From contig CM018692.1 in the NCBI GenBank assembly GCA_009363875.1, positions 93,090,137 through 93,154,136 of the forward strand: DNA of 64,000 nt. The letters are read 5' to 3'. Made by a program: the position numbers and the translations under genes. This document shows, one piece after another, positions 12,596 to 26,200 of this stretch (its first letter is position 1; each line of letters begins with the position of its first letter). This DNA is from Mikania micrantha. Taxonomy: Eukaryota; Streptophyta; Magnoliopsida; Asterales; Asteraceae. Below the pieces are notes generated by a model. That model ran no database searches and had not been told where the DNA came from. It saw only the letters and a list, made by a program, of their open reading frames with translations.

Positions 12596-13039
12596 TGTCA
12601 CACCTCGAGCCGGCGGGCTGGATCGTGTGTCTCGTCGGGCGGAAAGGCCTCGGGGCGATATCGGGAATGATAATCATGATGATCAGATTGTTTACAAGGC
12701 ACATGATATATAATGAGAAACTGCTAAATGAAAATAGAATTACAAAGTTAAATTACATCAGTTTTGTTCACAATTTAACAATGTAAATCTATTATCAACA
12801 TCATAATTCTTCTATCTTGTATCTGCACAAGATATACAAAATGATCTGTAAAATGATGTTCAAAAATATGCAGGTCCAAAACACTAGGTCCTCTATCTGG
12901 CATCCTAGTCCAAAAGCAATAACTTCTTACTTAGACATGTTCGTCACCTGAGAAGTCATGCAAAGAGAACAAGTCAACACTTGGTTGGTGAGTTCATGTA
13001 GCTTTATTTAAAAATGACTTTTGAATAAACCATTCGAAT

Positions 13040-13482
13040 GACAACCTTAACCTCACCATTAACCACCTATACCATCCAGTTCAATATGCCTATCTATAGG
13101 GCAAAAGTAGGGTCGAACTTACCGCCCGCCCAGCCACCGTCCCACCACATACCAAACCACATGATATATTGTTCCTGGTGATAATTAAGTGTTTCATCCT
13201 ATACCTTTGTTTCACAACGTTTGAATACCCTGAAAATATGTTTACCCTGATCACCCGAAATGACAACCTTAACCTCATCAACAACCACCTATGTTATCCA
13301 GTCAAGTATGCTTATATATAGGGCATATGTAGGGTCGAACTTACCGCCCGCCCAGCCACCGTCCCACCACATACCGGACTGCTTAACATATTGTTGTTAA
13401 TGATAATTAAGCGCTTCATTCCATACCATCGTCATCTTAGATTTTGAGTTCCACAAATTGAAATACTACCGATTTCTTGAGT
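13040..13482 (-). repeat. 222 bp tandem duplication in the 3' LTR of A (also 41312-41755)
   Basis: Two copies, offset 222 bp, each with CAACCTTAACCTCA, a TATATATAGGGCATA block and CCGCCCGCCCAGCCACC. On the minus strand each reads GGTGGCTGGGCGGGCGGTAA followed by a CCCTATATATAAGC TATA-like word. The same duplication is in the 5' LTR, so it predates insertion of A. It lies in the predicted second LTR intron. Confidence 0.8.
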
Positions 13483-14470
13483 TCGTCATGCATTCATGAT
13501 CACCCATAGCATTTGTAGAAACATGATATTAAATGCTTAATGAAATGAATAATTAATCATTTATATCCAACTAAGGCATGATGATTGGGCCTTATTTGAC
13601 TCAATCAATTAGTCTTAGTTGATGGTGGTGTCCAGGTTGTATCGTCTCACACGTGGCCCATATAAGGCTTGACTCAAATGAGTCTACCCTTATGTGTCGG
13701 GACTTTCATGATGTGCCCATATCAGCTTGACCTTCAGGTCTACTGTACATGTCGGGACTTTAGGATATCCTTTGATTTTTGTCACACCACGAGCCAGCGG
13801 ACCGGATCGTGTGTCCCACCGGGCGGAAGGTTCCCAGGGCGCGATATCGGGAGTGATAATCGTGTTGATCAGATTGTTTACATAGCATCAACATTGAAAA
13901 TAACTAAAGCACAATTAGCATTAAACTAGGATTACAAAGTTAAATTACAATCCTCACTGTTTTATAATTTAACTAGGTAAACCTATCAAAAGAATCAAAT
14001 GTTTACTATCTTGTAACTGTACAAGATATCAAGAGTGATTCACAATAATCACAAAACATGTGCTTTTCCAAAATCTACTAGGTCCTCTAACTGGGCATCC
14101 TAGCATGCATTCCTTAGCCTTAGCTTACTCTTGTACGTCACCTGAGAAAGCATGTAAGAAAACAAAGTCAACACAATGGTTGGTGAATTCATATAGTTTA
14201 GTAGTTGAAAAATAGCTTTAGCAAACCTTTTCGGTAACAACCTTGACCTCATTAACATCACCTATAATATCCAATTCAGTATGCTTATATATAGGGCATA
14301 TGTAGGGTCGAACTTACCGCCCCCCCAGCCACCATCCCACCACATACCGAACCACATATGACATTGTTGTTAAAGATAATTAAGCATTTTACCTACATCC
14401 AATTCTGTCTCCATCATAGATTTAGCATACTGTTTAAAAGTTTACATGTTTATAGCATTCACATAGCTCG

Positions 14471-14870
14471 GCCTTTACGTATACTATACCCGGATATTAG
14501 CTTCGCATTAACATAGTTTAGCATTTACGAATCTCATGCATAGGTACAAGCTTTGCTTTAGCATAGTTTAGCATTTACGTAACCCATGGTTAGATACAAG
14601 CTTTGCACTAGCATAGTTTAGCAATTACGTATCTCATAAATCGATTCTAGCTTTGCATTAGCATAGTTTAGCCTTCACGTATCTCATATATGGATATAAG
14701 CTTTGCATTAGCATAGTTTAGCATTCACGTATCTCATATATAGGTACAAGCTTTGCATTAGCATAGTTTAGCATTCACGTATCTCATATATAGATACAAG
14801 CTTTGCATTAGCATAGTTTAGCATTCACGTATCTCATATATAGATACAAGCTTTGCATTAGCATGTAGTC
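14471..14870. repeat. 50 bp minisatellite in solo LTR G
   Basis: Eight copies at an exact 50 bp period, starting at 14471, 14521, 14571, 14621, 14671, 14721, 14771 and 14821. The unit begins GCATTCACGTATCTCATATA and ends GCATTAGCATAGTTTA. The right-hand copies are nearly identical and the left-hand ones more diverged. It lies within the predicted second intron of G. Confidence 0.95.
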
Positions 14871-15240
14871 TTAGAATATAGTATGTAGCATAAGGCATTA
14901 GCACGTAGTCTTAGTTTATAGCATATAACATCTAGCATTAGCATATAGTTTTAGCATATAGTCTTAGCTTGTGGCATATAGCATCTTGCATTAGTATATA
15001 GTTTTAGCATATAGCGTATAGCATCTAGCATTAGCATATAGTTTTAGCTTGTAGCATATAGCATCTAGCATTAGCATATAGTTTTAGCATATAGCGTATA
15101 GCATCTAGCATTAGCATATAGTTTTAGCATATAGTTTTAGCTTGTAGCATATAGCATCTGGCATTAGCATATAGTTTTAGCATATAGCGTATAGCATCTA
15201 GCATTAGCATATAGTCTTAGCTTGTAGCATATTGCATATG
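14870..15240. repeat. Second AGCATATAG-type repeat array in solo LTR G
   Basis: Higher-order array of short words GCATTAGCATATAGTTTTAG, AGCATATAGCGTATAGC and AGCTTGTAGCATATAGC, alternating with a period near 40-60 bp. It directly abuts the 50 bp array and shares the GCATTAGCAT word, so it may have grown from it. Confidence 0.85.
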
Positions 15241-17873
15241 GCATTATGATTTAATATAAAAGCATTTACAAAACATTTAAACATATGTTTAAAATGGATG
15301 ACATGCTTCTCAGTCCCGATGTAAAAATCCAAAATGGTTTGAAAAGGGATAATGAACTCACCTGTGTTGCTATGTGTAAGTTACCACAAATAATGCACGC
15401 TCGTTAGTTGTAGCTTAAGTATCTTCAACACCTGAGTTGTTTTAAGAGATTCGAATTCTATAAGTCGTTATAATAGACACAACTAGGGTTTGGGTCTCGA
15501 TGTGCAACTAGGGTTTAGCATTTCTGTAATGACGTCCGTTATTGCTTTGTTCTGTTCAACCTCGCATACGTATATACAAAATACCATATTAAAAAGCATT
15601 TGTGTGTCAAATCAATGTTTTATGATATGTTTCTGACTGTTAAACAGTGAGATTTAATCAGATTGCTGAAACAATTGCTTAATAGTTTAATGTCAACCAT
15701 CACAATGTTAATAGCATACAAATAGTTCACATAGTTCGTACCTGAGTTACTGTGCAAATTACTGTATAGATCACTGTTCCGGTAACGTTTCCGGCACTGA
15801 TGTTACAATTTTGATCGTCTTTGTTCTCTTGAATTCGTTTGATCGTTTGATTTATGCCTATATAGCTTGACTATGAAAGTCTACAATTTATGCCGGGACT
15901 TTCCGTGTGTTAACACGTGGTCTCGATCTGCATTCAACTGACATCCACCTTAAATTGATCGTTAATGATTTCATTAGTTCTTTGATTCACACACGGATAT
16001 GATTTCCTTGATTTTGATCGTAGAATTCCATGGCTACAACACTGAGTTTAGATTCCTTGAATTTGATCCTTAGTTTTAGTTTTCTCGATCTCACACTGAA
16101 TTTAGATTTTTTTGAATTAGAACTTTGATAGAATAATTGTTTGATTTAGAATTATTGTCTTACTCTCAAAGAGTAATTAATTAATTCATTAAGTACATCT
16201 GTATATAGTTTACCTAGACAGGAGTCTAGTCTACCTTTAAGTATATAAAACATACAAGAAGTAAAAGCATTTACGTAAATCATATTTTAAAGAAAAGGTT
16301 TACGCATGCTTCTCAGCTCCGCGTTTGAAAACAAAAATGTTTAGAAAAGGGCAATTGAACCACAACAAAATGCGTGCTCGTTACTTGTAGCCTATGTTTC
16401 TTCAGTACCTGAGTTGTTTTAAGAGGATTCGAATGCTATAAGTATTTACAATAGACGTATTTAAGGTTTTGGTCTCAGTGTGCAACTAAGTGTCCTATGC
16501 TACTAGTGTGTTTCTATATCCCTCTAGCTAATGTATTACCCGTTTATAAACCCTTATCCCATGAATAATCATTATTAAACCTAAGTTATGTAAGGTTTAT
16601 GTTGTTTACATTCAAAGTCTTTTAAGTAAAACATTTTAAATAATTCCTTTTAAGTTATATCCTTAAGTTAGAAATCATTAAATTTAATTTAAAGAAGTTT
16701 ATAAATCATTTTCTTTTGTTAAGAACATAAATTACTTTAAGAAATACATGTTAACATGATTAGACTTAGATTAATCCCATGCAATTAATCCTAAGTCCAT
16801 TGCCAGATATTTGTTTCCCATGGTTCTTTGATCGCTCATATGTACAACTTAGCCTAGGAAGTTCAATTGAACTATCTAGCTTCATTGTGTGTTTGTATAG
16901 AAGTTACTAAGTATCGAGTGCTAATAGTGAGATCAACACTCTTACTTAATCGATCTCTCGATTCTTTATTACACCACCACTTTTAGATCTTTAATCTCAT
17001 GCATGAAGATAGTTTACTCTTTGTAACACATGTTTTGACTTAAAAAATTTAAACTCTTTGTTTTGTTGAAACTCATTTTTGTAAGTCAAACTGGTTTAGG
17101 AAAAACTCTTGTTCTTGAAAACCCTGATCATGATTTCTTTAAATGAGTCCATGTGTTTTAACCCAACTTGTATCGAATAATTCATGATCACACACCAATA
17201 TCATTTAGAAAATCTTAGTATTAAACCCTAATAGGTTTTCCCCTCCCAATGCATGCATTTTACGTACAAGGCTCATGCATGAAACCACATGGTCCAAACC
17301 CATGCACAAGACCATATTGTCACACCCCGAGCTGGCGGGCTGGATCGACTTTCCCGTCGGGCGGAAAGTTCTCGGGGCGCGATATCGTTTGATAATCGAA
17401 ATGATCAGATTGTTTACATAGCACATGATAAATAAATGAGAAATGCTAACATGACAATGAAATAGAATGACAAAGTTAAATTACATTGTTTCCTCATAAT
17501 TTAACTAAGTAAATATAATCAAAAGGATCAATGAGTTTATATCTTGTAACTGTACAAGATATACAAAAGATGATTCACTGTTTTGTCATTCAAAAGTATG
17601 CAACACCCAAAAAGTAGCTAGGCCTTCTTAAAGTCCACTAGCTATGTCCCAGTATGTCTGGTGACTAAACCTGTTTGTCACCTGAGAAAACATGCATTTA
17701 AACAAAGTCAACACTAGGTTGGTGAGTTCATAAGTTTGATATTTGAGAGTCTTGAAATGTTCACATACACAATCACAATTTCATACTTGTTGTTTATAAG
17801 TTGTTTGATTCACCCGTTCACACAATGGCCTTTCCATAGTTATATTTACAAGTGATATATCATCCTATTAGCT

Positions 17874-18923
17874 ATATGCATCATCACGATTAAGCTCTCT
17901 AAGACAAGATAACATCCTTAGTATGAAGATTTCACCACATATCAATAAAATCCTTAGCTTCTTTTAGTAATACTATCGTCATCTCATTTTCCTATTCTTA
18001 GCTATTTAAGTTTATGTTCAATCTCCATTTGTATTTAGTTAGACATTAGTTGGATCCAACATAAAAAGTGGTTGTGCCCTACTCATAATTACACGAAGAT
18101 ATGATCATAATTTTGTTAGTGTTCTATCTAAACTAAAAGCAGTTAATCTTATCCTTGATAATCTATACGATAGCTTCGTTTACTTGAAATGGTTACTTTC
18201 ACTCTATTGGTTTTAGAAACCAAGGATATGTTTATCAATAAATAACTATGTAGACTAAATAAGAAATCATAGAGGTAAGGTGTAAAAGAAAGTAACCAAG
18301 AATACCAATTGATTTACATTATGTACAATTTTGTGCCAAATGTCATGTGTAAGTGAGATAATTATATTAATAACACAGATGAACATTTAATGAATAACGA
18401 GTATACTTGATTGCTATGTTCATATGTAGGAACATTGTATTCAAATACATAATCAAGGAACTGTGAACCTTGACACCTATTGTTACATTCAGTATAAGAT
18501 GAAACATTATGTTGGGAAACAAGATCAAAATGATCTGGTATTGGAACTATTGATGCATTGGATGCGTAATGAAACATGTGGGAATAGAATGTAACTTGGT
18601 TTCCTATGGAACACTTATAATGCAATTAAACTCTATTTAGTGAATTTATGTATGATAGCCTTATGATCTATTAAACTGAATACACGTAAGCTAACAATTT
18701 TTGTTTGGCACTGCTTATAATAATCAGAATCTGTGTTAACAGTTATGCAATAATAAGTAAAAGTGTACACTTGTTTAGTTTAGGGGTAGTCCCTTGGATG
18801 GACTAAAACATGGTGATATTTAGAAATGATAAACCACTAGATAAGATGCACAAGGAGTACCAATTTTCGAACATGTTAAACCGTAGTAAAAACTAATTTC
18901 GATGACGAAATTCTTTTAAGTTG
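17874..18923 (+). mobile_element. Partial second copy of the 3' internal region of element B
   Basis: It aligns with 26707-27802, the 3' end of the B internal domain, and joins directly to the left LTR of B. So the left LTR is preceded by internal sequence rather than by a target site. It is 46 bp shorter over 1.1 kb because of some 15-20 scattered 1-8 bp differences, nearly all deletions, including the GGGAGAC of the PPT (here TTAAGTTG|TGTAAC). It could be a remnant of a tandem LTR-internal-LTR array, or a badly polished assembly patch. Sequence at about 17790-17873 cannot be placed. Confidence 0.75.
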
Positions 18924-19782
18924 TGTAACAACTGTAAGAAATCCCCACAAACTAAAACCTAGAATTATAAATTGAACACTTAGGCCCAATAAAGTCCAAT
19001 AAGATAATAAGCCCCAAATAAAAGGTTAAGGCCCAAAAAGGCCCATTAAGAATTCTATACATAAATCGAAGTTCAAATATTGGATCTTGAATAAGAATCA
19101 AGTTAATAAATCAAGTCTGATAAGTTTTAAACTTAAACTTCTAATACTTCGATAAATTCATTCGATAAATTTATTTTAATGATTCCTCAATGATCATAAG
19201 ATCAAATTAAAGGACGAGATTTATTAGAGCTAAATATAACACAATTTTCTTAATGCTAACGGAAGGATTATTTAAAAACATGCATATATCGTAATTATCG
19301 GTTAAAACGTGACTGCCAAACGAAAAAGATACAATGATAACAAAATAATATTAGCAGAATCACAAAAATCTAAATATCAAGTCTGACCGAATAGATTTAA
19401 CCGGAACGGTGTAACGTAAACCGATAAAGCACATTTAACGTGTTTAGTGTCACGTACTAGTCGCTTAAACGTAATGAGATCAGAACCGAAGCAAGGTATT
19501 TGTAAATGATTAAATATGAATAATGGTAATATTAAAAATGATAGAATCTTATTCGGAACGCGAAACATTAAGATTAGTCAAAAATGTCGTATACGCAATA
19601 TTAACGTATTGCAACATAATTAATTTTGAGAAATTAATTAACAAATGTTCTAATAATATTTCGAAAATTTTACTTATAATTAAGAAGTCTTAGGTCAGGA
19701 ATAATAAACAGATTCGAAAAACGAGCGCAAGACGGGTCGATACGCGTTTAGGCTACTTTGTAAACCCTAGAATTACCCTAAG

Positions 19783-19790
19783 TATAAAAA
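19783..19790 (+). promoter_or_regulatory. TATA box of B (left LTR; right copy 28663-28670)
   Basis: TATAAAAA in AAGTATAAAAAGGG, the clearest core promoter in the window. Expected start about 19812-19816, just before a 12 bp inverted repeat. Confidence 0.7.
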
Positions 19791-19826
19791 GGGATTAAAC
19801 CCTTGTTCCCTCTCATTGTATCAGCC

Positions 19827-19851
19827 GCACACACACATTATGTGTGTGTGC
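19827..19851 (+). other. Perfect 12 bp inverted repeat at the start of the B leader
   Basis: Arms GCACACACACAT (19827-19838) and ATGTGTGTGTGC (19840-19851) are separated by one base. It lies about 15 nt after the predicted start, so it would be near the extreme 5' end of the RNA. The duplicate is at 28707-28731. A loop that small would favour intermolecular pairing (dimer) over a simple hairpin. Confidence 0.7.
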
Positions 19852-22800
19852 TTCCAGCCGTTCGAACAAAACCAAGAAAGAAAGAGAGAAAGAGTGACCG
19901 GCGGAGGCAGCCACCCCACGGCGGCCCTACGGCGGCGCACGGTGGAGTCACGGCGGCGGGACAAGATGGCTACATCTCCGAACCTCTCTTAACCAGCTCT
20001 ACAATATTTTCTTCTTTTGCTTCGCACAATATCGAACTCAGAGCGGCTAAAATGGGGTGCGAAGTGGACGACGGCTAGGCCTTTCACCCAAACAAATGGT
20101 GGTTACAGGCTGAGTTCGGGATTCGAGCAAGTCGCGGAGGTGTTATGAGGCGGAGCTTGGACCAGAAACACCGTATGCAGCGGCGGTGGGGGCTCCGGAA
20201 GAAGCTTAGAAAGGCGGTGATGGTAGTCTTCGGCGGTCTCTCACTTCAAATGAAAACCGAAGGTAAGAACATGCACGACAGGCTTCGATCTATGAATGCA
20301 TGTCGATTCTTAGAGATTCTTGTGTTCTGATGAATGTTTAGATGATGGTTCACGGTGGTCTCAGCCCACTAGCGGGGCTGCAACAACGATGGTGGCGGCT
20401 GCTAGGGTTAGAAGTGAGGATATCAACCAAAAATCAGGTAAGAAATGTCACTAGGGGACTCGATCCATACATGCATGCCCGATTTTAGGGATTTTTATGG
20501 CTTTAACGACTGTTTTGATGGTACTATGAGGTTGTGATGGTGATGAGCAGGTGACTGGTGGCGGTGTAACAACCACCAGGTGAAGCAGCGGTGGCCAAAA
20601 GAAGAGATGAAGGAAATTAGGGTTTTTGAAGAAGGCTTGAACCCTGGTCAACGAAAGTCAACAGGAAATACGGCTGGTCAAACCCGGACCGTCATGGTCA
20701 ACAGCAAAAACCGACTACTCGATTTTATTCGTTATTTAAAAACGATTTTAGAAACATATTCGAGTTATGAAACATACGATCGGTTAAATAAATTAGATTG
20801 TACGCGCGAGATGAACGAGTGGAAAGGTAAACACGCGCGCCATTATATTTTAATGAATGGTTAATATGTTTAAACAAATAAATTAAGGTGGTTGAGCATT
20901 TGGGCTAAAATAGGATAAAATGTGGTTCATAATAATTAGATAATAATAAAAATGTTTATAAAACCATAAAACGTGTGTGAGTTATATTATACATTCGGAG
21001 TGACATTTGTGAATAATAATAGTCATGAAACCCAAAATACTAATATATAAGTTGGAATTTAAAACATAGCAACTTGTTCAATGTGTTAATATCAATACCT
21101 ACATAATATGTATAAATGGTAATAAACGTTTAAATTAGTTTTAACAGGTCTTGATATGTAATATAGAACTTGTTGCATTGTGTATAAAATAACTTAGAAA
21201 CTTAAATTATAAGACATTTTATAAATGGAGAACTCAAAGTATGGGCATGATTCATATATTATTTATGTAGGTGTTAAATCATTAAATGTATATATATACA
21301 TCTATAGGTTAATATATACAATAAATAATTTATGTATAATCGTATGTTTACGAGTATGTTTAAATCCAATATGTTAACAACTGATTTTATACAAGATAAC
21401 AATCTCATATTAAGTCTCTAAATGATTACTAATTTGTTAGTTTTTATATTAAGGCTAATTACTTTTAAAAATTATTATTATTATTGCTATCAACGCCAAC
21501 ATTTTCATTTTTATTCTTTTAACAATATTAAAGGTCTTGCTAAATATTATCTAACACTTTAAACATATGCAAATCATAATCATTTAGGTTATTTAAATTA
21601 TTGTTTATAAATAGTTACACTTAGCTTAAAAACATTAATATTAACCTAACGTATGATATTACCTTAGTTATCTATTTTATGATTAACATTTTGAACTAAA
21701 AACGTTGTTAGTGAAATTAGTATGATTATGTTTATTGATGTTAATGTTGTTAATATTATCTTTGATAAAAGTTTCTCTAGGAATGTATAATTTGATTGAT
21801 ACATAGAAATTAAATTATAAATATGTTTAAACATTCTATTATTCTATAATTATAACAATTATAATAGTTAGTATATTCAATGACTACAACATGTATAATA
21901 TTTTTGATACTAATGATTTGTTTGCAACTATCTTGTTACATATGAAATCCTTATTAGTTATCTCTAATACTAATAAGTTAGGTGAATACATTATAATAAT
22001 TATATGATTGTCTTGTAATACCTTATGCATTACATCAGCTTATATTTAGAAGATCATAAACATACTAGTCACATAAGTAGCATACTAGTAGTTATACTAA
22101 ACATCAAATAATACCAACATTTGCTCATACATTTATACGTACAATATAAGGTAAGGATTTGTTATGTATAGTAATATAATGAAACTTTAAACTAGCGAAA
22201 TTTAAACACATTAACCCAAAGAGCTCAACCACATTAAACAACCATAAAGTATGAAATCTACAACTTATACATATATACATAAATTGATACAAATAGGAGC
22301 TTGTGATGATGATAACTCTGGGAACGTAGCAAGGCATACATAGTGGCAATGATATAATTGTACAGGAACAAAATGAAGGCATTTAGCAACCAGGTGAGTT
22401 CATGTGATCCCTTTTCTTTTACTGTTTTGGGATACTGAAAGCATGCTCCAAAAACCGTTTATAAATTTATATTTATGTGATAATGAACGTCCGTTTCAAA
22501 TATAATTGCTTCCCCTAGACATTAAACATAATTTACAGCCATTAACTCCGGAGGAGAGCCGGTGGGTATATGGGTAGTACTACTTGGGGAATCCCCCACG
22601 CACAGTGGCCCGAAAGGGTGGCCTTATAAAAATAGGGTTGAAACCCCACTGAGGTTAATGTCAACCGTTGTGGCATATATTCGCTTTGACACATTTACAC
22701 CGAGGGCAGGAACGGGTCTCGGAATGGGAAGTAGATTAAAATGTCATGATACGGGCTAGCATTATAAGAGGCAAACGCTCGGCATGGCACAGGGTTGGTT

Positions 22801-23126
22801 GTATTGTTTTTGAATTATCACATGCTATTTATTATTGTGTCTGTAAACTAAAACTCATGAGCTCACCAACTTTATAGTTGACGCATTTTAGCATGTCTTT
22901 CAGGTAATTAGAAACAGGTATGGCTCGGATACTTGGTTGCTAGAACAGGAATACTGGATGTAAAACAGAAGAACTTGGCTAAAGATTAATATAGTGTGCT
23001 GATGCCTGGATGGACCCAATATCTCTAGAGAATCTCCCATTAGTTAAATCACATTTTAGATTTGTTGTAAACAAATTAGATACTTAGTCTAAACCTTTGG
23101 TTAAATTGTAATATATTCATTTTGTC

Positions 23127-23201
23127 TTCCGCTACTTTGTGTTTTGAATCAATCGTTAGTCAAGCCCCCTGGTTGGGTTGTGACAGGTTGGTATCAGAGC
23201 C
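23127..23201 (+). promoter_or_regulatory. PBS of element B with upstream TTCCGC box
   Basis: TGGTATCAGAGCC (23189-23201) lies three bases after the LTR end and is complementary to the 3' end of plant tRNA-iMet. CTTCCGCT near 23126-23133 (TTCCGC 23127-23132) is complementary to AGCGGAAG of the D-loop of the same tRNA. Confidence 0.8.
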
Positions 23202-26200
23202 AAAGGTTTTAGCGAATTAGGAACCTTAGGATATGTTCCTAGACTTTAACCTGAGAAATATAGGGGCCTAAACAAATAGAAACATGATACTAGTGAGACC
23301 ATGAATACCCAGGCATATGAAGCACACGAATGGTTAAACTAGAACCATCATGTAAATTAAATTCAGGATTATGGGTGCACACATAATGGTGAATTTGAAG
23401 TTACATGGGAAGTTTTAAGACACTCATAAAACAAAATTTGAACATAATGTTTATGCTTATACGTATAAATACTTGTCATGTTAATGATTATTAAAACAAA
23501 CATTAGTTGACATTGGGAGCTTAGCATAGGATTTAAGTCACAAGAGGTCAACGAAAATTTTATGGTAAGTTATTTTCTCTTCATTCATTCTATCCTAGTG
23601 GAAACGACGTTCCCGTATTCTTATCTTCTTTTTACCTCAACTATTATAGGAATCATGACTTCTTTGTTATCAAGGTACTTATGTTGTCAACTTCCAATCC
23701 TTTTAAGGCGTCCAAGAATCTTTTGTTTTTATTCTACAAATTCCAAAATTCCTTTGTACATCTTTATCAAACTCCTAGTTATAGCCACAGAAGATTTATT
23801 TATAGCCATCAACTCGATTTATTCCTCAACTAACTACAAGGCCACAAGAGTGAGTGAAATATCCCGAAGACCCAGGAAAAAGCTTGCGATGACATCAAAG
23901 TTATGTGACACACTCCACCTTCAGATTCAAATTATCATATGTATAAACTTGAGAAAGTCTTCATTTCATCGTTTCTCTTATAGATATCAGGTTAGTCGTC
24001 TTTAATAAACAACGACCTCTATTGTCCGTGATTGATATTCTGATTATCTTAATAGCTTGTCATCTATCTGCAAACTTTCATCAACAACTTATTCTATTTA
24101 CGTATCTAATATACACGCCTTTAACTTAACCACTCCAAATTCTTGATAGCTAACGTAGAAGTATTGGAATTGAATGTTGTTGAGAGGAAATTCCTTTGTC
24201 ACGCAGCGGGAATGCGAACCTTCAATATGAAGTTTAATTTACTCTACCACTTGAACTTTTGTTCCAGAAATGTTATTTCATAAGTAATCCGAATCATCAT
24301 CGAAACTTTTTCCCTACCCAATCCAATCAATCGAACTCCTAATCCTAAACCAAATAACAACGTCATAGTCAAACAAGTTAGAAATCTCTAAAGGAGCTCC
24401 ACCTAGGGAATATAATAGATGGAACATGAAGCTGCAGACTGAGAACATAAATTGAGAAGTTAGGTTGTCATGAGAAGAGGTATTTCCCCATGGATCATAA
24501 GAATGATCAAGATATTCTTTAATAGCAAGGTAAAAGAGAAGACGCGCAGGTCATTAAATGTACGACATATCGAAGGATATAGATGGGATTGGGCTAAGCA
24601 TCCTATTATTACTTGAAGAAACTCCATTAGTTTGGCAAGTGAGACCTCCATACGCATTGATGCACGACAATCGATACCAGCTACCGAATGATAGCAAGGT
24701 GAAGGAAGGTAATTAACACCAAGAGGAAAAGACAACCTCCAAACCGTTGGAATCGATGATTATCGGGAATAAGAGGAAGTGAGAGATTTAAATGGTGAAG
24801 GAATTAATCTTAGATTAGAAGATTTTATAGTGCCAATAAATGTTTTGAGAAGCATTGAAGACCAACAGTAAGAAAAGGTATGTGCCTCCTAGCATCAACG
24901 TGAATATGGTGAACATGTGTAGTATGTTATAGGAAACCATTTAGTTGATATCTAAGTATATACTAACATATATACGGTCAAATACGTTTGGCAAGGACAC
25001 TATCGTAATATATCGAAACGGTGGTGGGCTGGCGGCTGATCAGGCAGGTAGCCTGACTCTACGTATGCCCTATACATAAACTATGTTCGGTATATTGGGA
25101 TAATGTTGTTGCAAAGCGTTATGACAAGTAGTAGAACAATTAAAACAATTATTTAAAATTTTAACAACTACAATAATTCTCATGCTTACAACTTATAAAA
25201 TCCAACAAACCGAAGTCACGAGTATTTACAAGAAAGACCCTAGTTGAATGTCGACCACTCCATAGTGGAGGAAGAGATTCTGAAATTGAAGAGTTTGGGC
25301 ACTTTGGAGAATTTGATCATTGAGTGGATCTACATCGAAATGCACTCGTACGAACACCATCAAGAGATAATAAGTTGAATTAACAAGAAGGACAACTAAT
25401 AAAGATTGTCACCGGAGGTAGGTAGTTTCTTACCATGATTAAGCAGTATGGAAGGACTGCAGTGAAGTAAAATAGAAATATCGATCTCAAGGAAGATAAT
25501 ATGTATTAAATTGTAAGAAGAAAAGCTACTGAAAGGTAGCATAAAAAGTTAAAAATCATTTGCGAAAAGTCAGCCTCAAGAGTGAAAACTATGGAATTAT
25601 CTGTCGTACTTTGAGGATAACCAGTCAAGATCACATTCGAGACTAATGCACCTCTTCATCACTTCAAGACATATGATAAATAGAATATGTATACCAAGAG
25701 TATTCATGACAAAAAGATCCGTCGAAAATCTTATCACGACAAGAAATTAGTAGGCTAAAATTTATAGGATGGAGTAGAACAATCAGTCAAGGAGATAAGA
25801 AATGAACACAGTGAAGTTGTGGTCATATATAATGTGAAGAAATAAATATAGAACATTCTATCGATTGCATGAAACGATAAAATGATTATTTTCAGATCTA
25901 CTGCGAAGCCAACAACAATCTATACTTCTACATCATGTAACTTCATGTAACAATAGTAAAAGGAATAAATAATAGATAACGTACCAATGGAATAGACAGT
26001 ATTATATACGAAAGTCATGTCCATTTGTTCGTCAAAAGTGGGCACATTCATAGAATTGCTAATGAGGATTCAATGACTTAATTTCTAAAAGCAACCAATT
26101 AATGTGTTGATTCAAGAAGTCACCAGTAGAGTAATCCGTGCCGAATGGCTACTTAAAGGGATTTATTGAAAGAGATCAAATTATAGCCAGCCTAGAACAA

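Larger units (their letters stand above)
13780..15807 (-). mobile_element. Solo LTR G (2028 bp) with TSD ATTTT
   Basis: Begins TGTCACACCACGAG and ends CACTGATGTTACA. ATTTT at 13775-13779 and 15808-15812 flanks it; the uninterrupted host sequence around 42045 has a single ATTTT. Compared with the A LTR it lacks about 2 kb between the GTGCAACTAGGG region (near 15510) and ACGTCCGTTATTG (near 15530), removing the leader and motif array. It keeps the exon-like block (15362-15431), donor (GT at 15361-15360), acceptor (14142-14144) and TTCCGC (13823-13828). Confidence 0.95.
18924..23185 (+). mobile_element. Left LTR of element B (4262 bp)
   Basis: TGTAACAACTGTAAG to GGTTGGGTTGTGACA, followed by the PBS. 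It has a TATA box at 19783-19790, a hairpin-forming start of the leader (19827-19851), a GC-rich CGG leader (19890-20240), donor-like AAG|GTAAGAAC near 20262, donor-like CAG|GTGAGTTC at 22394, acceptor-like CTTTCAG ending 22903 with TTGAC 21 nt upstream, and CTTCCGCT near 23126-23133. The open frames across 19803-20864 are repeated identically in the other LTR and have no recognisable domain. Confidence 0.92.

Noticed and set aside
14471..15240. CRISPR-like regular repeats
   Set aside because: Head-to-tail 50 bp units without spacers in plant LTR DNA; a minisatellite.
19803..20864. Set of short frames (up to 94 codons) in the B LTR, present twice
   Set aside because: They lie in the CGG-rich leader, overlap on both strands, have no domain, and are duplicated only because the LTR is.
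23562..24005. 147-codon frame in the interior of B
   Set aside because: No recognisable motif, low-complexity hydrophobic composition, no conservation with the gag-pol of neighbours.
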